Source: Thereva unica (lineage: Eukaryota; Arthropoda; Insecta; Diptera; Therevidae). Taken from it: a stretch of 64,000 bases of DNA. This document shows positions 11,172 to 22,609 of the stretch, in pieces; within the stretch, counting starts at the first letter, position 1; each line of letters starts with the position of its first letter. Below the pieces are notes generated by a model. That model searched no databases and was not told where the DNA came from. It saw only the letters and a list, made by a program, of their open reading frames with translations. The translations under genes were made by a program, and so were the position numbers. Location of the stretch: NCBI GenBank assembly GCA_949987705.1, contig OX465282.1, positions 98,010,070 to 98,074,069 of the forward strand, in the 5' to 3' direction.

Positions 11172-11480
11172 TGTTCGGGTAAAACATAAGAAAACAAAGA
11201 CTTTATAATAAAACAATTTATTTGACCGACCAATTCGAATGTTAAATAAGTACTAAATATTTAATTTAATTTTAACTTACATCTAGGTAAAAATATTCTT
11301 ACACATAATTTGCTGGATTAGCACAATTGATTTGCGCGTGCATGGTGTCCATTTGCACCCAATTTCCATCAATTTATAAATTCCGCCTGGCGGATATCCG
11401 CCGCATGCAGGTATCAAATTATAATTATGCATCAATATTTGCAGTAAAAAATATAAATTTAATATTATTGTTCTTGAACA
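11172..11480 (-). repeat. BEL 3' LTR, complete
   Basis: On the minus strand it starts TGTTCAAGAAC and ends TACCCGAACA (309 bp). The purine tract GCGGGGAGCA lies immediately upstream (plus-strand 11481-11490), which fixes the inner boundary. Confidence 0.8.
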
Positions 11481-11512
11481 TGCTCCCCGCGAGAGGTTGT
11501 TTGAAGAAAGGG

Positions 11513-12160
11513 TTAACGTCTTGGGGTAGGTTGTGGATGCATTGTTCTGGAAATTGTAGGAAGTTGGAATTCAGGAGTGCCTACTCGATGGATTCTCTGC
11601 TGCCGTTTCCTATAGAGGTAAATAAGCCCTATGGTCAAGCATGTTGCTATAAAAATATAAGAAATGGAATAGTGATGAATGTCATGCGCATTTATTTGAT
11701 GCAGTTGACCTTGTGCTTCCCTTTGTTTCTGATATTTGATTGCTTGCTCCAATTCTGACATGTCACTGAATATGAGTGGAATGTTCGCTGAGGATGTTTT
11801 CAAGCTTGGACCGCTGTTACTCATGGGCATGTTAATTGGTGCTGTGGGCGTGTAGGAAGATCTTATGCTACCTCCGAATATATGGTATGAGGTGATCACC
11901 ATGGAATCTTGTTTGAGTGTGCAGCCCGGCTGCAATTCTAATATTCCCGAGCCATTGAGTGTGTATGGATGTACTACACTGCCGCAGATCACATCGAAAT
12001 TGTAATCATCCTTGAGGCAGTAGATCCACCGATTTGGAGACTGCATCGAGATCCACAGATTTACTGGGTCCATCGTGTCAATTTTGCAGTATTCGGATAA
12101 CGGACCGAGTATGGAAAGAACGAGCCCGTCAACAGATGTTGTATGATTTTCAATGGCCAC
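11513..12160 (-). pseudogene. BEL env-like protein, C-terminal part with transmembrane anchor
   Basis: The open frame of about 215 codons has conserved-looking cysteines, a single hydrophobic segment near residues 165-185 (SYIFIATCLTIGLIYLY) followed by the basic stop-transfer KRQQR, and a short cytoplasmic tail. It continues the envelope protein whose N-terminal part is at 12861-14342. The two parts are separated by a Harbinger MITE and by about 230 bp of other inserted sequence. Identification rests on position and topology. Confidence 0.65.
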
Positions 12161-12179
12161 AGTTCCTGCTTCTCCCCTG

Positions 12180-12423
12180 GAATGAGCAAATTATCCTTCA
12201 AGAAAAAATTGATATCCTTCCTGTCATCCGAATTATCCTGAACTAACACTATAACTAATGTACCATAAGTTATAAAGATATACCTGTGATAAATTGTTAA
12301 ATGCAAATGTACTTTTAGCGATTGTATGTATATATTCATAAGTTACTTTCCCTGTGTAATATAGTTTAAGCAAGCCTTGTTTGGCGTAAATAAATAAATA
12401 AATAATTAAAGTCTGTTGCCGTG
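12180..12423 (+). other. Probable 5'-truncated LINE tail inserted in env
   Basis: On the plus strand this segment ends in TAAATAAATAAATAAAT, a repeat tail typical of insect LINE 3' ends, and it does not read as env in the minus frame. The left boundary is uncertain. It sits next to the Harbinger MITE at 12427. Confidence 0.4.
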
Positions 12424-12426
12424 TTA

Positions 12427-12898
12427 GACCCTGTTTAGACGGTGCGCTTCAGCGCAAGTGCCTCACGAAATTTGTGGACGCGGAAAGGTTTCGGGGCGGT
12501 GGGAAGTGAGTCTTGATCAGAAAGGGATTCACTTGCGCTTTTTGGCGTTTTAATTTCATTTTGTTCCATCTTCGTGTTCCATTTCACTTTCGTTTCAGCC
12601 TTCTAAGTGAAAACACGTGCGAGAAAACTTTTAAGAAACGTTATTTTGGCAATTTACAAAAACACCATATCACTTTTCTAATTTAAAAAAACGGAAATAT
12701 TCTGGATATCGCAAAAATTGTTATCACACTTTATAAAAACACGCCAATACTTCGTAGATAGCAAATAATGCAAATTGTTTTTATTCCATTTGTTCCAGCT
12801 GTAAAGGAAGCGACTGGGCTCAAAGCGAATCATCTAAACAAATGTGCGCTTTGAGGCGACTCAAAGCGCGCGACAAAGCGCAACATCTAAACAGGGTC
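12427..12898. mobile_element. PIF/Harbinger-type MITE, 472 bp, TTA duplication
   Basis: The ends GACCCTGTTTAGA and TCTAAACAGGGTC are inverted repeats, with further near-matches (GTGCGCTT / AAGCGCAAC). TTA flanks both sides (12424-12426 and 12899-12901), the 3-bp TWA duplication expected for Harbinger. Non-coding, with internal GCGCTT-rich repeats. It truncates the env frame. Confidence 0.85.
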
Positions 12899-14342
12899 TT
12901 AGAATACTCATTTCACATCGGCCAACTACAGATTTGTGGTTGTATAAGGGAAAGGACTGTTGGCAAAGTCTTCGGTTATTCTCTGTTGGAACACAGGATT
13001 CAACCTGTGCTTTACTCAATGGGACATAGTAATCCCTGTGCAAGCTTGTCACTAGATACTCTGCTACTGAGTGTACGTATATGTATTTACCGTCGTCTAG
13101 GATTGGAGTAGGAATCAATTTAAATAGCTGGAGACGTTCAATGTTAGGAAGAGGTAGAGATATGTCAAATAATATATAGCGCTCCATGACCTTAGATCTT
13201 ATTTTCATTAAATTGTAGGTCTGTAGGATACCCTTCTGGTCTGTGCTGCCAGGAATCGTTACTGTTTCTGGTATGTTTTCTCGAATAAGTGCTAATTGGG
13301 ATCTTAGTTGTTCGGGTGTAAGTAAGAGCGGGCTGACTTTCTCGTGCTGAGTATCTGTTATAAGTTGAAACATAGCTTCTTGAGTATTTTGGTAGGCTAG
13401 CAACATCAAGGTTGTATGAAACATCGCCGTAGTAAACGCTTCATACCTGTCACGTTTGGCCACTTCTTGATTTGTGTTATTGATAGTACGCTGAATCGCT
13501 GCCAACTGATGCTTTAATGCCAGAAATTGGTCCGAGATTGCCTTATTATTTTTCTTGATAATGTTGCTTGTTGAGTCCGCAATAGACGTTTGATTACGAA
13601 TAAGTTGAAGGAGATGGTTCTCGTTATCCTTTACTAGGTTGATTTGCTCTTCGTATTTTCGGGCAAATTCGTCATCAAGAATCCCAAATAATCCATGGGC
13701 AACATTTCCGACAATATTGAGTGGTGATCGTCGATTCCTTAATTTATTGTTTAAATCCTTGCCTGTAATAAGTTCGTTTTTATGTTCTATCTCTTGTAAG
13801 GAGTGTTGCAATTGCTCAAGTAGTACTGGACAGAAGTTTACCTCAGTCAAGTGTGAGCTACAGAGACCTTCTATTTGTTGGATGCTACCTTTTATCCCCG
13901 CGTATTCTTTCCAATAGCTCTCCAAGTCATAGTAAACGATTATTTTCCATGCATTATTTACTAAGTTAACGTATCCTAAATCTTCAAAATATACCCCTGC
14001 TCGTGCTGTCAAGGGATGAGTTACTAAGGATTTATTTAAGGCGTATGATGGACTTATTACTAGTAATAATACTAGTAGAGACTGTAACAAAAGTGGGGCT
14101 GAGTATCGACCTCGTGACCTCTTCGTTTCCGGAACTTGCTGATCATTTCTGTTGATCATTTGCGACTCTTCTGTCGGTAATTCTGTCGATGCTGTTGAGT
14201 CATCCTCGTCCTGCGAAACTGGTAGACGCGCCAATTTAGTGATTGGTCTTTTAAATTTGCCTTTACCGGTAGCTATACTGTTGCGACTCGGACTTGGCTG
14301 TCTGGTCCAGGATGAGTTTCTACCACCCTTGCTAGCGGCCAA
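12861..14342 (-). pseudogene. BEL env-like fusion protein, N-terminal part, joined in frame to the end of pol
   Basis: 493 codons. Residues about 25-45 (TGKGKFKRPITKLARLPV) are the usual C terminus of BEL Pol, so the frame begins inside pol. A hydrophobic stretch at about 81-101 could serve as a signal peptide. At 202-205 lies the furin-type site RNRR, followed by a G-rich, F-containing segment (NIVGNVAHGLFGILDDE) that matches the pattern after the cleavage site in insect errantivirus Env and baculovirus F fusion proteins. A heptad-like helix and N-glycosylation sites follow. The frame runs into the MITE at 12898, so the last residues are not env. The gene is broken as it stands. Confidence 0.75.
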
Positions 14343-16459
14343 TGTGTTGGAGGAGTTTGTTCATCGGTTAGTAGGACGATGTCTCCTATCTTGATATTCT
14401 CCTGGTTTGTCATCCATTTGGGACGTTGCTGCAACCTCGATAAATATTCATGCCTCCACTTGTTCCAGAAGGTTTGATGCATTTTTTCAATCACCTGCCA
14501 TCGTTTCAAACGATTCTTAGGTGCCTCAGACAAGGTCTGCATTGGGACAGACAGCAATGGCATCCCAACTAGAAAATGTCCTGGTGTTAGAACATCTAGA
14601 TCTTCCGAATCTGCTGAAAGAGGACATAGGGGCCTTGAATTCAAACAAGCCTCGATTTGTGTAAGGAGGGTATACATTTCTTCAAAATTGAGGATTGAGT
14701 TCCCAATCACTCGTTTTAAATGGTATTTGATTGAGCGTACTCCAGCCTCCCACAATCCCCCAAAGTGTGGTGCGGCTGGCGGTATGAAATGCCATTCAGT
14801 TTCTTGCTTCAAAAGTTCCCTTTGAATTACTTCGAAGAACTCAGTTTTTTCTTCCTTGCTATGGAACTTCAATATTTTGTTTGCCAGCACAAAGTTTGTA
14901 CCGTTGTCGCTGTAAATGTGAGAGGCTCTGCCTCTTCTGGCGGCAAACCGTTTGTAGCCTGCGACGAATGCCTCGGCGGTGAGATCACTTACAAGTTCTA
15001 TATGAATTGCTTTGGTTGCCAAACAGATGAATACGGCGATATATCCCTTAAATGTCGTTTTGCCTCTACCCTTCATTAATTTTAATGTGATAGGGCCCGC
15101 GTAGTCGATTCCGCAATGTGTAAACGGTTTGCTAACTGCGACCCGTGGTTTGGGCAAGTCTCCCATCAGTTGAGTTAATGGTTTGGCTACTAGCTTACGG
15201 CATGTTATGCATTTGTGTAACTGTTTCTTAACAGCATTAGTTCCATTGAGTATCCAATATCGTTGACGAATGTGTGATAAGGTTAGTGTTGGTCCACCGT
15301 GTAAAGAGTGTAAATGTGCCTCTGAGATGATTAACGCAGAGAGTGGGCTCTGGGGCGATATAATGATGGGGAATTTCGCTTCATCACCGAGCGATGAATT
15401 CCTTAATCTTCCCCCTACCCTAAGAATGCCCTTTTTGTCTAAAAATGGATTTAATGAGAGGATCTTGCTTTTCTGTGATACTCTTCCAGTCGACTTGATG
15501 TCAGTTATTTCGCATGAGAACTCTTGTTCTTGAGCCAGTTTGATTATGAGGTTCCTAGCCTCTCTTAGCTCTTGTATGTTTATGTAGTTTGTCCTTAAAA
15601 GTACCTTCCGCTCTTTGAGCTTACGGAAGCGTAGACAATACGCGATTATTCTCAATAACTTTTGGAAATCGTTTGTTTTTGAAAACAATTGTTCTAAAGT
15701 GCCATTGTTTTTCAAAGTAAATGTTACTTGGATGTAACTTTTTAATTCTTGATCGGTCGGTTCACTGTTGGTGATATATTCAATTTCCTTTTGTCTGAGC
15801 CACTCTGGTCCATTCCACCATAGCGTAAAGTTTATTAATTTTGATGGATCTAAACCACGAGAGGCGCAATCCGCAGGATTCTGTTTTGATTTGACATAAT
15901 GCCATTGCGCCATTGGTATTAAATTGTTAATTTCCCGTGTCCTATTGGTCACGAAAGTACTGTATTTTTTATTGTTATTTTGTATCCAGGCTAGTGTAAC
16001 TTTGGAATCAGACCACGCGTGTACCTGCAATCCTTCAATATTAACTGCCTTCACTGTATGCGACAATAGTTTTGCCAACAGAACCGCTGCGCAAAGTTCT
16101 AAACGTGGTAGACTCACTTCTTTGCTTAGAGGAGCTACCTTTGTCTTTGCAGTAAGCAATTGGACATGTACTGATCCTTGATGGTCTATTGTTCTCGTAT
16201 AGACAACCGCTGCATATGCCCTTGCGGAGGCATCGCAGAATCCTTGGAGTTCCAAAATCGAATTTGTTCGTGATACGTGAACCCACCTAGGAATTTCAAT
16301 TTTTTCCAGATCAGCGAATTGGTTTCTTAATGTTCTCCATTCTCCATGTATTGGATTTGGTAATTCTTCATCCCATGACAAGTTAGCTTTCCATAATGAT
16401 TGAAACATTAACTTGGCCTTAATGATGCAGGGAGCTAACCAACCTAGTGGATCAAACAA
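14273..16459 (-). pseudogene. BEL Pol: RT end, RNase H and integrase
   Basis: 728 codons: the RT continuation FDPLGWLAPCIIKAK, an RNase H-like region (GFCDASARAYAA, WSDSKV), the integrase zinc motif (HSLHGGPTLTLSHIRQRYW then CITCRKL), the DDE core (CGIDYAGPI, IYSDNGTNF, GGLWEAGVRSIK) and the C-terminal DUF5641-type segment ending WPLARVVETHPG. It is one frame away from the upstream gag-RT frame: the RT sequence resumes here after an apparent 1-nt deletion near 16505. It stops at 14273, while the expected Pol C terminus continues in the neighbouring frame. Confidence 0.93.
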
Positions 16460-19400
16460 TTGTGACCATTCTGATAATACTACTCTTTTGGTTGGAGATA
16501 GTCTGTTGACTTGTATTTACTTTAAATGTGAAGGTATCTCTGTGTGGACACCAATATATTCCTAAGGATTTTACCTTAGTGTCACCTGATAAACTTAAAA
16601 GATTTTGTTCCTTGTCTGACTCATGAACGCCTTCCAAGATGTTCATGCTGTTACTAGCCCATTTTCTTAACTTAAACCCTCCCCTACTTAACAACTCATC
16701 CAATTGTATTCTCAATTCCTTGACCGATGCGATGGTGTCTGCACCTGTTAACAAGTCGTCAACATAGAAATCTTGTTTAAGCGCTGTTGCCGCTCTGACG
16801 AAGTTCTGTCCTTCATCGTTGGCCAATTGATACAAGGTACGTATCGCTAGGAATGGTGCAGGTTTTGTGCCATAAGTTACCGTGGTAAGGTTGAATTGTT
16901 GCAAAGGGGCTTGGGGAGTTTCCCGCCAAAGGATTCTCTGGTAATCCTGGTGAGCGTCTACAATTTTAATTTGTCTATACATCTTTTCTATGTCAGATGA
17001 TATGACAAACCTATGTTTCCTCCACCTGATAAGTATCGACATTAAGTCTTGTTGTAGTTGTGGTCCTTTTAGTAAGGCGTCATTGAGTCGTACTCCTGAA
17101 CTTGTAGGACACGACGCATCAAAGACCACTCTTAATTTTGTTGTGGTGCTGTCTGCTTTTAAAACAGCGTGATGGGGTAGATAGCATGCATCTTGTGTGC
17201 TTAATGCTGGTCTCATATGACCAAGGTTTTGATATTCCTTAATGAACGCTTGATATTGGTCTTTAAATTTGTCATCTCGATGGAACTTTCGTTCCATCTG
17301 CACTAATCTGCTCATAGCCCTCCCCTTGGAGTATCCTAAATTGTTTATTTTTTCATTGAAGGGTAGATGAACTATGTATCTGCCTTCATGATCTCTAGCA
17401 ACAGTTGCTGTGTAGATTTGTTCAGCAAGGATTTCTTCTTTCGAAGTTTCGCTCTTGGGTGCTAGCTCCTCGAGATCCCAGAATCTCTTTAGAGACTCGT
17501 CTATCTCTATTTGGGATACGTGGCATTTGATTACTGTAGTTGGGACGGGAACCTTCCCTGACAATATCCATCCCAATTCTGTTTTTTGGGCAAGTGGATA
17601 ACCTTTGATTCCCTTTTTTATACCTTCCAGCATAATTTCGTCATATACCTCCGCGCCTAATATAATGTCAATAGTTCCGGGACTAAATGCGTGAGGATTT
17701 GCCAGAGGCAGATTTTTCAGGGTGTCTATTTCTCTACTAATTATTTCAGTGTCGGGAATGGGTTTTGATACCGATTTGAGAACGAATGCGGACACCCATA
17801 ATTTAAATGATGAGGGATATATGGAACTTATTTGAAATGATACCTTGCTTTTCGCACTACCAATTTTGATGTCTGAAACAACTGTTATTTCAGCACAGAC
17901 CTTAGACTTCTTCAATCTTAATCTTTGTACCGCATCTTCCCTTATGAAACTACCTTGAGAACCTTGGTCGACTAGGGCTCTCAAAATTTCTTCTCTTCCT
18001 TCTGAGCTTCTTACTTTAACCATTGCTGTTACTAACATTACGCCAACTTCAGTAGAACTCGAGTTGTAGGTTTGAACGTTTATGGTATGGTTTGAGTCAG
18101 TACCTTCTTGGCCATGGCTGCTTGAAGTGCTAGGTTTCGGATAATTTATGATGCTCTTTTGTTTGTTTACTTCACCTCGATTTGGCCTATAGGTTGGTTT
18201 GTTTTTATTCGAGTCTTCACCTTTCCTTAATTGGAAATTAAGTTGCTTGTTTTGATTTTCAATATGTAATAGGGTGTTGTGCTTTGCACTATTACATATT
18301 TTGCACGTTTTCTTGCTATTGCATTCAGACGACATGTGGTGAGGTCTTAAACATAATTTGCAATGATTGCAGTTATTTAAGAGCTCTTGTTTTTGGGTAT
18401 AACTCGAATTTACGAACTTGGAACATTCGTAAAGTTTATGATTTCCCCCACAAGCTTCACATCGACTATATCCCTTTATATGATAGTTCTTAAGGTTCGA
18501 CTTACTGTATAGTTTGGCTTTTATACCTCCTTGTCTATTATTGGACTGCGTTGATGGATCTCTATGTGATTTAATATTTTCCAGTGCTTGAAATCTTACC
18601 TCTAAGAAGGACAAAAATTCTGATAATTTTGGTAAATCTCTGGGAGATTTTAAGGAGAGTTCATATAACTTTTGGGTATCTTTGTCTAATTTCTTAGACA
18701 AAATATGTATTAGAATTGCATCCCAACTTTCCACTTCTAGGCCTAAATTTTTTAATGCGAATAAGCACTCATTAGTTGTATCATGCAAATTCTTAATTGA
18801 ATTTGCTGAGTCATTCGCATCTGCCTGCGTTAGTAATGTATTTAATTGAGCTCGCACTAATAAACGTTTATTCTCGTACCTGTTAATTAGTAGCCCCCAC
18901 GCTGTAATGTAATTGTCATTTGTTATTGGTAGGTGGTGGATTAACTCGTCGTGATTCCGTTCAATCTGATTCCAGTAATTTTGTAATGTCTGGATTTTTT
19001 GTTGATAATAAACTGTTGATTTTGTATTGTCCACCTCGTTCTCTATCACTTCTACTATTCTTAATAGTTCTCTGTTGAAAGTTTCTCCTTCCTTGCCTTT
19101 AAAGTTAAATGTCACCGTTTTAACTCGAGGCTGCTTTGAATCTTCCTGATTCTGATTGGTTTGACTGCCACCTGGTTGGGCTTGATTATCCTGTGCCTCT
19201 ATTTGTTCCTTATCTGAATTGTCGATTTCTTTGCATAGCATCTCATGATATTCCTTGGATATCAAATCTCTAGCTGATATGTATGCTGCGTGTACCTGTT
19301 CTGCAAATTTGTTCACAAAGTACTTGTTATTCGGATCTTTATTCCTGTATGTTTGGAGATCAACGTCTTTTAAATGAAACTCTGTCCATAATTCTTCTAA

Positions 19401-19532
19401 TTTGCGCAATTTTTTTTCAAAATACTCTTTATTTTTCCTTTTCGCGGAATCCTTTCCATAATTAATTTCCACCCTTTGAATTGACTCATCTAGCTCTTGT
19501 TGTTGCGCTAAATCTTGGGCAATATTACTCAT
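16452..19532 (-). pseudogene. BEL Gag, protease and most of reverse transcriptase
   Basis: 1026 codons from the ATG at 19532. Gag (DUF1759-like) lies at about residues 150-310, three cysteine clusters at 355-425 (CEACGGNHKLYEC, CNHCKLCLRPHHMSSEC, CKICNSAKHNTLLH), the aspartic protease DUF1758-like at about 500-540 (LVDQGSQGSFI) and the RT from about residue 800 (LRVVFDAS, then FYVDDLLTGAD as catalytic box). The frame ends after SQQTIS in a few unrelated residues, where a 1-nt loss shifts RT into the next frame. The start codon is preceded by a T-rich run that is oligo-A in the sense strand. Confidence 0.93.
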
Positions 19533-20208
19533 TTTGTTTTTTTTTTTTTTTGAGAACCGTAGGCTTGATTAGTGACTAAAGTATGTCTCTGGGAGAGCGG
19601 ATGTTTGTTTAAAGACTTGCGTGCGAATTTAACTTGTACCGAATTTTATAACCCTTTAACTCGATAAACGGTTTTAAACTTGATAAATGAAAAACTATTT
19701 GGAACTTGCGCGATGTAAATGGACACTTTAGATTGTATTTTATTTGAGATTTACGTGTTGTTACTTTGCCAGTATACTATATTAATCGCAAACTTATTAT
19801 CAGAAATCAATATTCTGAAGTAATATTATGGTTGGATTTTGAAATTTCATTTGGATGTTTATAAATTATTTGGGCTATTTATTTATTCAAAATAATGACT
19901 AATAGACGTTGTGCTATTTCACTTTCAATGATTTAACGATTCAAAATAAATAAAATATAATTTCAAATAACTTAAAAAATGTACAATATGTTGTAAGGAT
20001 GTGTATGTCTCAATATACTTAAATATTTATATTTATTTAATATTTCAAAAAAATTTATTTGATATTTTTATAAAATATGAATATATAAAAAAAAATATAA
20101 AAATATAATTTTTAATTTGGCTTTTGTTTTTGAATATGGAAATTATTGTTAGCCTTTTCAAATTTTAATATAATGTTTGAGTACTTATCTTCTAATTGTT
20201 GTCGGTGC

Positions 20209-21823
20209 CAGTGGCGGTTCGTAAGGTTCAGGATAAGGGAAGCAATGCGCAAGGTGATCGATAAAAGTAAAAGTATCGAAACTTTTAAATAAAAAAAAAC
20301 TGAAAAATAACATAATAAGGAATTGTTAGTTACATCGAATACTATACTAAATGGCCATTTTCTAGCTCTAGCAACCAACGCTAAGTTATTGACCATTTTG
20401 TGAAAATTTTATCATTTTAGTCGTTCTTTCTCAATATAGATGCGTATATCTCGGCATGTGTAGGTCCGAAAAAAGCAAAAAAAAAAAATAGAGGCTGTTC
20501 GTTATGATGAAATTTTTATCCGTACATATAACCTCAAAAAAAACTTAAAAAACTGCTAAATTTTAGTGTTTTGGTTATAACTTCGGATTTTTTCAGTGAA
20601 CTTATACTTTATAACTGGTTAGAATTTCAGGTCAAATTATCTTATACAAATCCCAAAAATTGACCTTAAATTTGAAAATTAATTTCCTTTAATTTTTGTG
20701 CATCGCATCGTATGAGGTATTTTCTTTTTTAAAATGCAGTATTCTTATATAATGGTGAACAAGAAAATTTGTTTAAACTTCAAAAAAGTGAAAATCGCAT
20801 TTTTTTCGTTAATGTTTTCGCTGCTAGTGGGCGTTTTGCGCGTTTTTTTTTTTCAGATTCTGCTGTTTATTAAAACGTCCATAAAAAAGCCGTTGAAAAA
20901 CTGCAACTACTACTTTCATCTCATTTAATTTAATTACAAATGCATAATTTTGGCTCAAAATCTAAAAAAATAGTAATAATAAAACCCTGCATACCACGCA
21001 TACAACCCCTACACCCACGCCTACAATCATTACATTCTCCTTGCAAAAAAAAACACTTCAGGCAACCCGTACCCGTACAATTGATAAAAATATTCTTCTT
21101 TAAAGAGAATCATTAAAAATATAATGGAAGCTACAAAGTTTCAGCTGATATTCTACACAGGCCCCTCTGTTTTCCAATTAGAATCAACATTACATAAAGA
21201 GAAACTTCTCCTATCCTCGATCTCTTTTTTCTTCACTCAAAACGAAAACTCATAGTTAAAGAGTCAAAAACAAAATTTTAAAGAAAACTTTTAAGAGCAA
21301 ATTTATTATTGCTCGAAGCCAGAACAGATTACCAGAAAACGAAACCGAAAAACAAAGAGAATTTGGTGGATACAGAAAATTTCTCATTCTTCGAGTTCTC
21401 AATTCCGCCTGTTTGGTTCCAAAGAAGCTGCGTTTAGCTCAGCTTCTGAGGGTGCTGTATGAACGCAAACCTTTGCCTGAGTGTGAGTTCAATTAAATTG
21501 CATGTGTTGGAGCTTTCACATTGATTTTCTTGGCCAAATAAGCTGGAGATCATACAGCTTCCCCATGTTGTGAAAGGCCTCGACCACGATAAGAGCGGCA
21601 CCAGAAAAATTTAACGTCTCGATTTAGCGGAGAGCGTCACTTTAGTATTGTCACTCTGCCGCTCGCCGCTCATATCATGACCGTGGCTTTGGTGTTTCCA
21701 GAGGAGGAAATATATTAAGATTTTTCTTGTGATTAATCTTGATATAATTTATTTTTTTAGGAAGTTGTCTATTTGGTCAAGGGAAGCAGTGCTTCCTTTG
21801 CTTCCAAAGAGGAACCGCCACTG
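20209..21823. mobile_element. Non-autonomous hAT element, 1615 bp, GTCGGTGC duplication
   Basis: The ends CAGTGGCGGTTC and GAACCGCCACTG are perfect 12-bp inverted repeats, and GTCGGTGC is duplicated at 20201-20208 and 21824-21831. Sub-terminal GGAAGCA motifs occur at both ends. No transposase frame is recognisable. It lies in the BEL leader and so is younger than the BEL element. Confidence 0.95.
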
Positions 21824-21916
21824 GTCGGTGCTTTTATTCAAATGATGTGCTGTTTAGGCTTCTTTGTTGTTTTTTGTAGACTGCTGGTGTCCTGTGCAGA
21901 TTATTTAATTTCTTAG

Positions 21917-22078
21917 GTGGATTGGTATAATATCCTCTGTAGACTCTGTTAATTCCTGTGTGGATTGGTATAATGTCCTGTGTGGACTCGGTTAATTCCT
22001 GTGTGGATTGGTATAATGTCCTGTGTGGACTCGGTTAATTCCTGTGTGGATTGGTATAATGTCCTGTGTGGACTCGGT
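21917..22078. repeat. Tandem repeat, 43-bp unit, about 3.7 copies
   Basis: GTTAATTCCTGTGTGGATTG begins at 21948, 21991 and 22034, with a diverged partial unit before it. It lies in the BEL leader between the hAT element and the primer site, where its function is unknown. Confidence 0.9.
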
Positions 22079-22388
22079 TGGCAAGTTGATTAACTGTTGT
22101 TTTTAAACACTTGTTATTGGCACTTTGTTTGTTTGGCACAATTTATAAGGGAGGATGTTCCAAATTTATTATGGTAGTTAAGCCGCACTTGCAGAAAAAC
22201 CTTTTTTTTTTTAAACTTTTACTATTCCTCTCTTTATTATTTTTTTTTTTTTTAAATTCACTGGTAAATTATTTGAAAGATTCACCAAACTATACAAATT
22301 TAGTTTTAATTCACTTTCTTCCGGCACTACTAATTCCGGTGTAATTTAATCAAAATCTAGTTCGCTGATTTTCATCTTAAAAAAAAAT

Positions 22389-22401
22389 GCTCGAAGGACC
22401 A
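22389..22401 (-). promoter_or_regulatory. BEL primer-binding site, tRNA-Tyr type
   Basis: On the minus strand TGGTCCTTCGAGC lies five bases after the 5' LTR end. Its complement GCTCGAAGGACCA matches the 3' end expected for insect tRNA-Tyr, which begins CCTTCGA in its acceptor stem. Confidence 0.7.
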
Positions 22402-22406
22402 CTTTA

Positions 22407-22609
22407 TGTTCGGGTAAAACATAAGAAAACAAAGACTTTATAATAAAACAATTTATTTGACCGACCAATTCGAATGTTAAATAAGTACTAAATATTTAAT
22501 TTAATTTTAACTTACATCTAGGTAAAAATATTCTTACACATAATTTGCTGGATTAGCACAATTGATTTGCGCGTGCATGGTGTCCATTTGCACCCGCAAG
22601 TTTCCATCA
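22407..22609 (-). repeat. BEL 5' LTR, truncated at its outer end
   Basis: It matches the 3' LTR from TGTTCGGG to CCATTTGCACCC and, after a small indel, through TTTCCATCA. The remaining 100 bp or so present in the 3' LTR is missing and LINE sequence follows. Confidence 0.8.

Larger units (their letters stand above)
11172..22609 (-). mobile_element. BEL/Pao LTR retrotransposon with env-like gene
   Basis: The element lies on the minus strand. The 3' LTR is at 11172-11480 and the truncated 5' LTR at 22407-22609, sharing a 190-bp stretch that ends CCCGAACA. Between them are a primer site for tRNA-Tyr, a long leader, gag-protease-RT, RNase H-integrase and an env-like gene. The leader carries a 1.6-kb hAT and env carries a Harbinger MITE. 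The outer 100 bp or so of the 5' LTR is missing, so no target duplication can be read. The host site is a LINE frame that continues on both sides (DKIPP at 11171, LNKFASLL after 22618). Confidence 0.92.

Noticed and set aside
10857..11233. Several overlapping ORFs in both strands
   Set aside because: They arise from the duplicated repeat segments in the 1336-bp element and change frame between units.
11172..11357. 186-bp LTR ending at TTTGCA
   Set aside because: The shared block of the two LTRs first suggested this limit, but the purine tract at 11481-11490 and the TGTT...AACA ends place the true 3' LTR boundary at 11480.
21917..22078. CRISPR-like array of 43-bp units
   Set aside because: The units are contiguous with no unique spacers, and the context is a eukaryotic LTR-element leader. 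It is a simple tandem repeat.
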